Below are positions 32,736 through 42,719 of a DNA stretch of 64,000 bases, piece by piece. The translations under genes were made by a program, and so were the position numbers. The first letter of the stretch is position 1. Every line of letters begins with the position of its first letter. The stretch is taken from assembly GCA_951640195.1 (NCBI GenBank), contig OX621165.1:2480001-2544000 (forward strand), given 5' to 3'. Source of the DNA: Porpolomopsis calyptriformis. Taxonomy: Eukaryota; Basidiomycota; Agaricomycetes; Agaricales; Hygrophoraceae. The notes beneath the pieces are model-generated. The model made no database searches. It saw only the letters and a program-made list of their open reading frames with translations, and had not been told where the DNA came from.

Positions 32736-33616
32736 TTAGTCCAATAAGCCGTCTAGGAACCCCTGCATCTCTTCTTTCGGAGCTTTGCCAGATGATACGT
32801 TTTCTCCAGGGAAGGGGTGAAGTTCCACGTCATCCTTTTCTGCGAAAGGAGAGGGATCGAACGGTTTCGATACGGTTTCAGGCAACGATGAAAACTCACG
32901 ATATCCCCGCCGGCCAACGCCGCCGACTTGTTTGGCTCGTAAACGCGATTTTAAATCTAGGATTGACACACCAGGTCATCAACTTCCTAGGCGACGAGCA
33001 AGGGACTGCGATAATTACCTCTGTAAGCATCCGCAGCATCCTTTTCACGACACAGTTGCTCCAACTCGTCATCCCACTCGATGGAATGTACCTGACCTTT
33101 CCTTGATGTTTGAGCGCTCGGGGCTGGACGCGAGGAAATGTGTGCAAGGCTATGATCGATCTCTTGCTCATCCTCAAGTGTGTCCGATTCCAGCATGGAG
33201 GGTGCATCCAAATCTGATAGCCGTTGTTTTTCAAGGAAAGATGATAGATCCACCTCGGGCTCTTGTATTTCTTCGCCTGTAAACGTGAAATCAGATAATA
33301 GTTGAAAAAGTAACTCGAGCATACCATCTGAATCGAGCTCTGGCTCTGGTTCAACATAACGATCTGCGTTTGTTCCAAGCTTTCTTGTGTGGTACTTTAT
33401 AGCTTGTTCCGCCGCTGCCTCCTTATCATCATCGTTCCCCTCCTCGCCCTCTCCCTCCAACAACAATCGTTTCCCAAATTCAGCGGGTCTCCCTAACCCA
33501 CGACCTCTCCCTCGAGCACGCAAATATTTACCAAGTCCACCACGAGACTTTCCGCGACCTCTACCCCGGACTTTGGATTGGCCAGCTTGAGATGAAGGTG
33601 ATGGCGGTTCTTGCAT
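32736..33616 (-). CDS. RG-rich acidic protein, conserved-looking, function unknown
   Basis: From ATG 33616 the protein begins MQEPPSPSSQAG, then an Arg/Gly-rich block (KVRGRGRGKSRGG, RARGRGRGLG), an acidic block (EGEGEEGNDDDKEAA) and a Glu/Asp-rich middle. The C-terminal part, SIEWDDELEQLCREKDAADA followed by YRDLKSRLRAKQ, looks like a conserved helical motif. Introns at about 33279-33325 and about 32958-33018 restore the frame. RG-rich segments often bind RNA, but no RNA-binding domain is visible. It is transcribed divergently from the Sen34 gene across 179 bp, so both may share control. Confidence 0.6.
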
Positions 33617-33795
33617 TGCTTGCACGTGATCATAGACGATGCCCTCCCAACGCAACCCGAAACTCACAAAGTCACCCAAAGCCCTGGGGCATACCCCTAT
33701 ACGTCCACGACCGCAAGTGATATAGAGTTAACGACCGCGTTATAGCACGTCCGTTTGCTGAATACAAAAAAAACTTAGGGTCATCCCAAACCAAA
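33617..33795. promoter_or_regulatory. Short divergent promoter region
   Basis: These 179 bp lie between the start codons of the RG-rich gene (minus) and the Sen34 gene (plus). They must hold both promoters, or one bidirectional one. No named motif was identified. Confidence 0.5.
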
Positions 33796-34929
33796 ATGGA
33801 TTCTTCTCGGATTCATCTTCGAGTTTCCAACCAAACGGTATATGTGTGGGATGTCAATGGTATGTCATCCAAACCTATCTCAAACTTATGGTAATGTATC
33901 GGTCCAAGGACAGACATTGAAAAGCTCCGTTCAGAACACCATATTTGCGGAATCCTGACCGGAACTCTCCCTCATCTGTCGCAGCAAAATGTATTCCTGG
34001 GTTTACCTTTGGTCCTAATGCCAGAAGAGGTCGTTCTTCTTGTCGAAAAAAGTACGAATTGGTGTATCTACCATTCAGTTTTTATTCAACTTGTCACATT
34101 CCTAGAACTTGCCGTTCTAATAGATGACCCACTATCCCATAGGGGTCCCACAAATGCGGAACTACAACGGTGGGATGATGGCAGAAAGGAAGAGGTGAAG
34201 CACCAGCTGGCCATGGCAGAGGCCAGGGTCGCAAGGGAGGCTTCCAGGGGACGTGCAATGACGGAAGCCGCGACCCAGAAACGAAAAGAGCGCCAAAAAA
34301 AGAAGATCGAAAAGGCTTCTGGAGCCGCCCTTCCGGAGAAAGCAGTTCTCGATTCGCCTTCAGTTGCTTCCCCCGATTGTAGCTCTGCATCACACTCTGA
34401 ACAACCCAATCTCGAAACTTTAACATCAAACTGTCAATCCTCGTTAACTCATTCACAAATTTATACCGTCATCATACCCGCCTCATCGAACTCGTTTGAA
34501 TGGTACGATCCTGTCGAAAGGACGTATTCCGATCTTGCGGCTGCTAAAGCGGCCGGGATATGGTGTTATCCGGAAACACTCCACCAACGAGCAAGGTGCG
34601 GTGTGTTCAGGGGACTGTGGGAGCAGGGATATTTTATAGGAAGCGGTATCAAATTCGGAGGAGATTATCTTGTCTACCCTGGTATGCATCACTCAGTTTC
34701 TGGTTAATCTTGCCCTCACTACCCTCGTACAAAAGGTGATCCCCTACGCTATCATTCCCACTTCATCGCTACCGTTTTAGACTCACCGACATCACCTCTT
34801 CTGCAGATGGAGATCGTCGCTCATGGCCGACTCGGCACAGCGACGAAGAAATCACATCTTTTATGCGGGTGGGATGACGACAAACGTGTTATCTCATATT
34901 TCTCAATCGAATGGGCAGGGTTCGGTTAA
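33796..34929 (+). CDS. SEN34: tRNA-splicing endonuclease subunit Sen34
   Basis: This is a catalytic subunit of the complex that cuts introns out of pre-tRNA at the 3' splice site. Exons are 33796-33859, 33914-34681 and 34736-34929. The N-terminal domain has LRSEHHICGILTGTL and QQNVFLGLPLVLMPEEVVLL. A long charged linker contains a coiled-coil-like KRKERQKKKIEKAS. The C-terminal nuclease fold has YFIGSGIKFGGDYLVYPGDP and RYHSHF, with the presumed catalytic Tyr, His and (in TATKKSHLL) Lys all present. The protein ends YFSIEWAGFG as expected. The TAA stop at 34927-34929 is formed by a TA target site plus the first base of a MITE. Without the insertion the frame would read one more codon, TAT, and then TAG. 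Confidence 0.9.
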
Positions 34930-35158
34930 ATGCTTGAAATACCGTGGTGCATTAGCGCGCCCAATTTATTTAGTAATCCTTTCAAGTTATGACTACTAAC
35001 ACGAAAACGGGCTGTTGTAAATATCCAATGAACGATTGGTATTAGTTACCTTTCCTCAGGGACCCCCTTCAAACAACATCCATCGTGTTGTTAAACGTTT
35101 TCGGAAAGGATTACTAAATAAATTGGGCGCGCTAATGCACCACGGTATTGCAAGCATT
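34929..35158. mobile_element. MITE with TA target duplication
   Basis: The element is 230 bp. Terminal inverted repeats of about 55 bases begin AATGCTTG and contain ATACCGTGGTGCATTAGCGC; the two arms differ at only a few positions. TA at 34927-34928 and 35159-35160 flanks the element, as in Tc1/mariner-type MITEs. The 115-base interior has no coding capacity. Confidence 0.85.
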
Positions 35159-35287
35159 TATTAGCCAAGGTCTGTGTCTTTGGTGTTAACGGGCAGAAGG
35201 TCGTCGCAGTCACCTAACAATTCAGATGCGTGAAGTATCTGACATGCTAGGTGGTCTTCAAGAAGTAAGGGCCAATCACAGTACAGT

Positions 35288-36501
35288 CAGACTGAAACCC
35301 GAGGCACGCCTTCCCTCCACTGCTCCATACGCTGAGTGTTCTCTCTGACTTTCTTGAGACGGCGTTCTTTTGCAGCTGGCGAGTTTCCCTAAAAGAATAA
35401 CATCACATCATCTTCATCCCACACGGCCTGGCCCTCCGATTCCACCAACCCCCCCGATCCAGCTCCAGCCGTGGAACTCCCGGCACCAGCTCCACCAGGA
35501 TCTCGGGCTTTCTCAAGTTCACGAATTACAGCACCCCTATCGCATGTGGTTCTCGATGGTCCTGCTGGTGCTGGGACCGGCACGCACGGACGAGGAGGGT
35601 TGGCGCGGTTCTGAAGGATCTCTATACCACGCCCCCAGCATTTGACAGCTGCGGCACCGTAGTTGTAGTGCATTAAAAGGTCTGACGGTTTCGGCTTCCT
35701 AGTATTTTTCTTGAAAGCGGCATCGCTATTGTTTGGAACAGAGGATGCTACGGTTGCACCCGGGTCTGCCAGCCACTGCAATGTATAATGGCCACGAGTT
35801 GGATAACTGACATCTTCCAACATATGTGTTCGGTTATGGCGTGGGGGAATGTCTTTGGTTTCAAGAATGTGGTTTGGAGTCTGAGGATAGGCGGCAACGT
35901 AGGGATCAGATAAAGGACAAGCAGGTGGACAAATATGACAAACTTTGAGAATGGCTGCGAGGCATGAATTGAATCCGTTATGTATCAAAATGCTTGCGAA
36001 GATACCATTACGGATGTCATTAATATCGCTGAGGGCTGTCACATTCTCCCCGTAGTTTGGACGATTCTCTACGATCAGCCGAAACCACCGAAATAGCCGA
36101 AGGAAGGGAGACAATCAGACATCTTCCCAGCAGAAGATAGTGGAACATACTTCGGAACCCCACTTATAGGGAATGATATGTAAACCAGCTCCAAATCCTT
36201 GCCCGACTCCTGTCCACACACAACAAATATCACGCTCCAGCAAATTGGCGCGAAATTCATCATTTGCTGTCGATTCCGAAGGCACGTCCGTCCTGACCTT
36301 GATGACCCCGAGGTCGACAGCATGGACGAGATCTTCACTGACAGATAGCATGCCATAAGTACATGAATGGCACCACGAAAGAAACATACCCAGGCCTGCA
36401 ACTGGAACATAGTTGTATATCCCCTCATCATCCAGGTTTCCATCAGTATCAATCCTATCACCACCATGCCCGAGAGTCAGTATGCCTTCAATGCTGACCA
36501 A
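35288..36501 (-). pseudogene. HNH-type nuclease family protein, decayed
   Basis: The family is recognisable as a basidiomycete HNH protein. ERDICCVWTGVGQGFGAGLH then IIPYKWGSE carries the first His. DINDIRNGIFASILIHNGFN gives the Asn and the final His. TPNHILETKDIPPRHNR, YTLQWLADPG and SDLLMHYNYGAAAVKCWGRG follow. At 35389-35391 the frame has TAG between DVMLFF and GNSPAAKERRLKK, where relatives as I recall them have Trp. The intron after GSE starts GTATGT, but no AG precedes the continuing WFRLIVENRPNYGENV, so the acceptor looks lost too. The start is not identified; the 5' coding part overlaps an inverted duplication. These are signs of a pseudogene. Confidence 0.65.
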
Positions 36502-36612
36502 GGAAGATAAGATACTTGCGGGGCTTCAGCCCCGCAAGTATCTCATCTTCCTTGGTTGGTGCATCCTTAGCATTGAAGGCGTACTGACTCTTGAACCTGG
36601 TGGTGATAGGAT
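36451..36612. repeat. Long inverted duplication of an HNH-gene exon segment
   Basis: Left arm 36451-36525 and right arm 36528-36612 are reverse complements with few mismatches and a 2-base loop at GCGGGGCT-TC-AGCCCCGC. Both arms encode the same short peptide in opposite orientations (SIEG, then LTL, then GGDRI), so the inverted copy derives from the 5' coding part of the adjacent HNH gene. A transcript through it would form a long hairpin. Confidence 0.85.
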
Positions 36613-36615
36613 TAA

Positions 36616-37283
36616 TACTCTGGCACCCGGAACAAACTGTGCCATCCCGGCCCGTCGATGGAATGTGCCAGGGAGGTGATAGCCATAAAGCTCCATGACC
36701 AAGAGCTTCGAAAATGTGCTATTAAGTGAATTTCCCATTCGCCAGCCACATTTGCAGCAGTTTAGGATATGTACAGTCCTTGGCGGGTGCCCACGTAATG
36801 AGTTACCCCGTAGGTCCTTGCCCCACGTTAGCAACCTAGCAAACATATCCGCTCGTCAATTGATGAGGCGCCATGTGGGTGGAAGGGGGGGTCTGGGTGG
36901 TGTGCTGACGCTCGTCGCCGTCATCGTCTACGTCTGTATGCCGCGTTGTCGTCTGCGCGCTGTGCTAACACCTCGTCGCCACGTCTGCGCACTGTGTCAT
37001 CGCTTGCGGGCCGCCCGCGTTAAGGCCTCCGCGTCGCCGTCTGTGTGAAGCATCGGCGCCGTCGTCTGCGTGCCCGCGTTGACACATCTTCGTCGTCTTT
37101 GTGCACACAGGCACTTGTTGCTGATAAAAACCTGTAAAACAATATGTTAGCTAGAATTTCATTTCAGTGGTGGTGGCGGTAAAAGACAGTCACGGATCAC
37201 AAAACATGTATGGGTGGTGGTTCCGAATCATGGAAGGAGCGCTAAAGCAGCCTTTCTGTGCTCATGAAATAATGATAAGTGGA
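36616..37283. repeat. Low-complexity CGTCGCC/GTCTGCG degenerate repeat in an intergenic stretch
   Basis: Between about 36900 and 37110 the sequence is a degenerate tandem array of CGTCG, CGTCTGCG and TGCGC units with strong C+G bias and no stop-free biological frame. The flanks (36616-36890 and 37110-37283) show no supported gene, although 36620-36850 may be remnants of the HNH gene 5' region. Confidence 0.5.
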
Positions 37284-37460
37284 TTATAAAAGACGGTTGG
37301 TGATAGCTCTCAGTTCGCGAGAATCATCACCGCGTGTGGGGCCAACCCTTGAAAGAATTTCTTCTCTGAGACGAGAAAGAACAGCGGGATAAATTGAGAG
37401 GAAATAAATTACGAGGGTCAGCGTCGAAGTAATAGAAATTATTCGATCCGAATGGCGTAC
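37284..37460 (-). pseudogene. Cytochrome P450 fragment
   Basis: The minus-strand peptide [20 protein letters not shown] followed by ILSRVGPTRG is nearly identical to [20 protein letters not shown] and [10 protein letters not shown] in the complete P450 gene at 45535-48124 (exon at about 47061-47210). A preceding relic, IVIAERAT, corresponds to IMIAGRDT of the I-helix. No heme-binding or N-terminal exons are nearby. The fragment runs into an unrelated sequence upstream. Confidence 0.75.
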
Positions 37461-37717
37461 CGTAGCCCGTTCAGCAATCACAATACTGTGTCTTGTCTCT
37501 AATAAAACGCCCTTCTGCACCTGGAAGGACGTTGAGATCACTTATATGGTACAAGTGAGGAATGATAGGCACGCCGAGTTCAGCGATGTTCGTCGATACC
37601 TTCCCGCGACGCTGAATGTAATCAACAGCGAATTTTTCTCGAGGTTTGAGTAGTAGTCGGAGCGATTGCAAACATCCACAACCAAAACTGTCAAGTTCAC
37701 ACGTCTCCTCTCGTCTA

Positions 37718-38630
37718 ATGTTCCGGCTTCGTCTGGTAGGCTCATTCTGACTTGAAACGCAGCAAAGCCTCAGTATTTTCACGTCTTAGCCACGTCGGTT
37801 GGTTGCGGTGTCTGCGATAACCGCTGCGACTCTTCCGAATCATGACAAGGTACGATTGCTAAAACAAAAAACAAAAAAAAGGTATTCTACTTATGCTTGG
37901 CCGGGTCAGCTCCCGATATACGAAGTCCCTACGCCACCCATCATCGTCCTCGAAACCCCATCGCGGCTGGAGACGCAGATCGGCACAGCACGGCGAGCGG
38001 TGGTGGGCACATGCAAAGACGTGCACGCCAGTGTGCAAACCGTCGTCAGTAGCTGGATCGGTATCGAGCATGCCATCGAAAGTGCGCATAACTATATCGC
38101 ATTCCCTTCCTCAAAAAAAAAAGCTTATAACACAATGTCCCTTAGACCGCGTCAAATCTATTCTCTCACCTAGTGAACCCCTCACGCCAGGCATCCTCTA
38201 TGCTGGAATCGCCACGCTAACGGGCTCCATCCTATCACGCACTCGCGGTCTCCCTACACGTCTCCTCCTCCCTCCAGCCCTCCTCCTTGCGTCCGTACAT
38301 CACTTCCTCCCGCAGACAACCGGGAATCTCGGTGCGTACGTTTTCTCGCTCGAGGAGGCATACATCCCGGCGGTGGCGGAACGGCATGCAGTGTTGGATT
38401 CGTGGGCGAGGAATGGGTGGAGGAGCGTGAGGGAAGGCATGGGGCAGGGGAGGGCCACGGTGATGGGCGCTGTTGAAGGGTTCGTGAGCAGGATGCAGGG
38501 GGCGACCGGGTTGAAGTTGCGGGAAACCTTTGGCCCTGTGCGGGTTGAGCAGGGCGGCGACGACCCTCATACTACACAAGAGCAAAAAAGTACAAGAGTA
38601 GATGATAGATACCAGATGCCTCGGCAGTAG
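37718..38630 (+). CDS. MICOS complex subunit of the MIC26/MIC27 (apolipoprotein O-like) family
   Basis: This inner-membrane protein helps to organise crista junctions. Exons 37718-37735, 37790-37849, 37910-38081 and 38146-38630 join in frame: MFRLRL, then the presequence-like PRRLVAVSAITAATLPNHDK. The family blocks LPIYEVPTPPIIVLETPSRL, SWIGIEHAIENRVKSILSPS, EPLTPGILYAGIATLTGSIL and GLKLRETFG are all present. Two hydrophobic segments, LYAGIATLTGSIL and RLLLPPALLLASVHHFLP, fit the two membrane spans of the family. The N-terminus with a 6-codon first exon is inferred from splice phase. The stop lies only 8 bp from the stop of the convergent minus-strand gene. Confidence 0.8.
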
Positions 38631-38638
38631 TGAAATGT

Positions 38639-40269
38639 TTATGAACTAGACTTGCACTTCATCCAATCCATCGCGTTCAGTGGTACTGTACAGGGGAAAC
38701 CACATCTAACGATAAACTTGATCATTCTGCTCCAGATCTTTTGGTCTTCAGCATCCCCCACCAAAGTTTGAGACGTTATGAAATTGCCCTCCTTCTCCTC
38801 GGGAACAACAAACACCACTGCCCATTTATCTTTCGTTGTTGGTAGAAGCGGCTGGTGCTCCTTCGTTCCAAGGTGGCGCTGAATAAGCTGAAGGCCTTTG
38901 ACACGGAGAGGGTGCACATTGGTTGCCATTTGAAGAAGGATAAGTGGAGAGAGGGCTTGGGTCGGAGGGGTAACACCACAGATCGGCGAATCAACCGCGG
39001 GATATGTTTTCGAAATGGGCTGGAGGTGCTTGCGATCCACAAAAGGAGCAAGAGCTTGCTGAAGGTTACCGGTCATAAACTCAGTAAATCGCTGGTCGAT
39101 GTTGATCGTCCAGTGTAGTGTTTTGGGCTCTTTTTTCGTCAGGATCGAGTGTCACATTGAAGGGGTCCTTGAGTTGCCGAAAGAATGAATGCGCCTGCAG
39201 CTCCCAAAAATCCGCCAGTGACTTTAGGGTTCCTGGCCCGCGATGGCCCGATGAAGCTGGTCCCTGTCATGCTGATCCTTGACCCGAAGCACCCCTAGCA
39301 GCTGTTCAAGAACCCAGTCTGATCGAGGTCGAAGATATGAGCACTGGTGATCACGATTTTCCATGGAGGGGAAGACGTTGAAGATGCGATGACATGACGA
39401 CGATTCACTCCTGAATTGCGATCGAGCATCTGGACGAGGTGCTTTGTGCCTTTAATGTCACTACTTGACATGGTTCATACGCTCCACGAAATCTTGGTCC
39501 CCTTTGACAGCGGTAAGACAAAACCTTGGGTTGTGCTCAAAATGATAGATTCCATCGTGAATGCTTGAAGCGAACTGGTTGAGCCAAGTAGGGGCAAGCA
39601 TAGGGCTGGGTGGTGTTGCAACGATGACATTGATATCGGGCCATTGGAGAAGCGTCGAGAGAGACAGGCGCCTTAACTTCTTGGCAACAGTGCAAATCGA
39701 CCAGTGCCTCAGACACCTTGCCAAACTTTGACTCGTCTGCCCCACGCGTAGGAACTGAGACAATCTCATCAGCAATGTGGAATAGGGTTCCAATGGAGTC
39801 TTGGAAGTGACATGGTGTGGCATCCAGGAGGTGTTGCAGGAGCAGTCGATACAAGAACACTGTTTTGCCTGGACCAATAATACTAATTCAACAGGAATAA
39901 TGCCAAGGATAACAAATCGCACCCATTCTAGGTGTCCCTGTCACGAAATAGAAGTCTGCTGCGGGCCGATCAATTGGTAAAAGCTTATCAAGCTCTCTGT
40001 ACTCTGATCGCACATAGATAAGCTTGGGAATACGATGGCAAGACCAAAGTTCCGTGAGATCGATATACTCAAGCTGGAAAGGGAAGAGGGCCTTGAGACA
40101 TCGGTTATCTCGGCTGACTCGCATACCCATCCGGAATATCAACATCCATATCGGCATCCTCATTCGCACCAGCCGCGGTGGTGCCAGGCGATAAAAGGGT
40201 TGAATCCTTGAGTATGTTCTTTTGAATGCAGAGGGGAGCACCCAAATCGTCATGAGAAATCTCGCTCAT
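38639..40269 (-). CDS. P-loop NTPase of the RHS/Crinkler-like type
   Basis: The core is KLIYVRSEYREL, then DRPAADFYFVTGTPRMGKTV and FLYRLLLQHLLDATP. GTPRMGKT is a complete Walker A motif, created only when the intron at about 39858-39900 is removed. Downstream are QWPDINVIVATPPSP, HFEHNPRF, SLADFWELQAHSFFRQLKDP and a C-terminal domain with LLQMATNVHPLRVKGLQLIQ, VVFVVPEE and FPCTVPL near the end. This layout is that of the large basidiomycete RHS/Crinkler-type NTPase family, often transposon-associated. The exon chain in the middle (39080-39470) is not fully resolved. The start at 40269 (MSEISHDDLGAP) is tentative. Confidence 0.45.
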
Positions 40270-40966
40270 GCCTTGGCAAAAGCTTATCATAATAGTGTGC
40301 AGTTGTGAGAGTAATGAGTGGGAAAGTGGCCTTTTGGAACCACAACCCCCCAGAGTTGACGATGCCAATCATTGAGCCAATTCGGGACAGCGGACGGGGC
40401 AGTCTTTGTAAAATAATAGCTTGATTGTGATTTGATAAACCGGGAGGTGAGAGTCGGTAGGGGGGAGGGAGGCAGCAAAGGGATTGGAAAAGCCAGAACT
40501 TGTAGAGTTTGAGGGAGAAATGAGTGCACGAGTGAAAGACATCGTTTTCGGCACAAGCGCATGTGGTGCATTGGCTTAGCCTCTCTGATTTCCGCCAGAT
40601 CGTTGACACCTCGTGGGCTCTCTTCGATCTGAAGATATGGGATGGATACCTGTCCGGCGAGTGTAAGCTTGTAAAACCAGCAAAAAGTCAAAACCACTCA
40701 CTTTGGCAAGGGCGAGTACAAGAGTTGATTCTTTCTCTCTCTTAATTGACCAATGGTCTCTTCTTCACCTTTCATCCGGGGAATCGCCAAGAAACAAGCC
40801 ATTGAGGTTGAACATGTTGGGGTAGAGTGGTTCAAGTGAAATCCATCCCATTCATAGGTAGGATTTTAATTTTCGCTGAATTCTGTCATAAATTTTGTAA
40901 AAAATGGGTTGAGAAAGGGAGAGGACAAGGGAGTACGAGAGTATAAACACCAGATGCTTAACTAAA
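40270..40966. other. Intergenic region, no supported gene
   Basis: It may hold the 5' part of the NTPase gene on the minus strand (frame MPKTMSFTRALISPSNST at about 40554). Nothing else was recognised. Confidence 0.35.
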
Positions 40967-41332
40967 CTAGCCTTTTTTGCCACCACCCTCCATCCAATCC
41001 ATCACGTCCGCCCCAAACTTACTCTTAAATCTCCCCAACCCGCCCTTAGCCTCTTCCTCGCTCTCTCCTCCCCCCTTCCTTCCACCCTCTTTCGTCCACG
41101 CGGCGGCGGAATTCCATATCGGGTGGTTCGTGACGTCGCGTGTGAGGCGGAAGACTGAGCGCGGGGAGGTGGTCCAATGGGTGAATGTGGAACCGTCGGA
41201 GCGGATGACGAGTTGTGGGAATTGGGGTACTATCGGTGCTGGGAGGGTGGGCGGACGGCGACGCCAGACATGGGTGCGGCCGTAGGGAGAGGTTGATACG
41301 GTTCTTATGGTGGTGAATGGTGGGCGGAGCAT
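40967..41332 (-). CDS. Mitochondrial large-subunit ribosomal protein bL31m
   Basis: A single exon encodes 121 residues from ATG 41332 (MLRPPFTTIRTVSTSPYG, a presequence-like basic start). The block FPQLVIRSDGSTFTHWTTSP followed by RSVFRLTRDVTNHPIWN is the fungal bL31m signature. A Lys/Glu/Gly-rich extension and FKSKFGADVMDWMEGG close the protein. It is expected in the mitochondrial large ribosomal subunit (yeast Mrpl36). Its promoter faces the stop of the methyltransferase gene, 91 bp away on the same strand. Confidence 0.85.
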   Translation of the reverse strand: MLRPPFTTIRTVSTSPYGRTHVWRRRPPTLPAPIVPQFPQLVIRSDGSTFTHWTTSPRSVFRLTRDVTNHPIWNSAAAWTKEGGRKGGGESEEEAKGGLGRFKSKFGADVMDWMEGGGKKG

Positions 41333-41423
41333 GGTCACACACGGCTTTCATAAGAATTGATATATACGGGTATACATAGCTATCCAACACGAAATATTTT
41401 CCGCGTCTGTTCTTACCTCCTGA

Positions 41424-42719
41424 TTATTCAGTGAGGGTGTCATACTTAGTGTAGTCATCAGACGGATCTTTAATGAAGATGTTGTCGCCTTTGACGTTGA
41501 TGAACGAGTACTACAGAAGGATGAGTGATGAACTCGGAAGACGAGAGGAAAGGTGTACCTCGGCAAGATCGGTGGTGCCTTCTCGATTATAATTCTGGTA
41601 TACCAGATTAGGCTGGAGACAAAGGTTAGAAGAATGGTCATCGAGATGGTTGGAGACGGACCTCATTCATGAACGGGCGGAGGCCGGCCTTCTCAAGCAT
41701 CTCCCACCAGGTCAACATATCGGCGAACGACTTTTTCCAAGTGTGAATCTCGAGCTGGAGTTGGCCGAATGGGAGTGATTGCTCGGCGGTAAGGTAGGTT
41801 TGCACGAGGGTTTGGAGAGCGTCGAATTCCCAGCCCTCGATGTCAATTTTGAGGATGTCGATGTGGGTGTGACCTAGGTAGTGTTAGAGCAGGGAAAGTG
41901 CCAGTCAGAGAGCGTTTCAGATACCATTCAACCGCATAAGACTGTCCAGGGTGTACATCTTGGGAGAGTCATTGGGGCCATGCTGATCGCCGCCGCCGAG
42001 ACCATAAGGGAAGAAATGGGTGCGAGAGAGTTGGCTTCCTGGAATCTGTGGGCCGAAGGATTTAACGCTAAAGTCGTAGCCCCAAATTTCGCAGTATCGG
42101 GTGCTCTCAAGGACTTCGGCCTCAAACGTGGATTCCCCGTTGATACCTGTGGCGAAAGGGCTGAGTGGCAAGGTCAAATTAGGGGTTGACGACTTGCCAA
42201 AGGAGTATACGACACAGCCTGGCTTTTCCGACACGCGCGACAACCCGCAAACCCATTTACCACCGTCTCCTAGAGAACCGATTCGCTCCAACTCATGGGG
42301 ACAGTTGAACGAGGGCGGGAAAAAGTCCCCTTGGGGTGAACGGTTTGTGAAATGAGTAATAAAAAAGACATCGACGTACAGACGGTATACGGTGGCCAGG
42401 GCGAGACGGATGGCGGGAACCTAATAATCTCATGTCAGGGCCGGAGATTCGAAGGAAGCGGTCAAAGTTCTCACATGGCCACGTCTTTTGGTGACGGGCC
42501 GAATCTCTGGATGAGCCGTTTTCGTTGGTCAAGTACCTTCTGGTACCTCTCCTCCGAGCGTGCTAACCGAGAGGGAAGGGTGAGATCGGTGATGGGGGTA
42601 CGGGAAGGGATGAATGGAGGTGGTGGCTGGGAGTAGGGGTTGAGGAGGTAAATTGTCGTGAAAAGTACAGCAAAAAGGATAATGGCATAACGGGGGTGAC
42701 GTTGCCATCCCAGAGGCAT
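41424..42719 (-). CDS. Membrane-anchored methyltransferase-domain protein (FkbM-like)
   Basis: From ATG 42719 the protein starts MPLGWQRHPRYAIILFAVLF, giving a signal anchor at about residues 11-28, then a Pro-rich stem. The catalytic-type domain has RIGSLGDGGKWVCGLSRV, KPGCVVYSFGINGESTFEAE, YCEIWGYDFSVKSFGPQI, KMYTLDSLMRLNGHTHIDIL, KIDIEGWEFDAL and PNLVYQNYNREGTTDLAEYS. The GDGGKWVCG and DILKIDIEGWE motifs are those of the basidiomycete methyltransferase family related to METTL24/FkbM. At least five introns keep frame. A Golgi or ER lumenal location is likely from the type II topology. The substrate is unknown. Confidence 0.75.
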
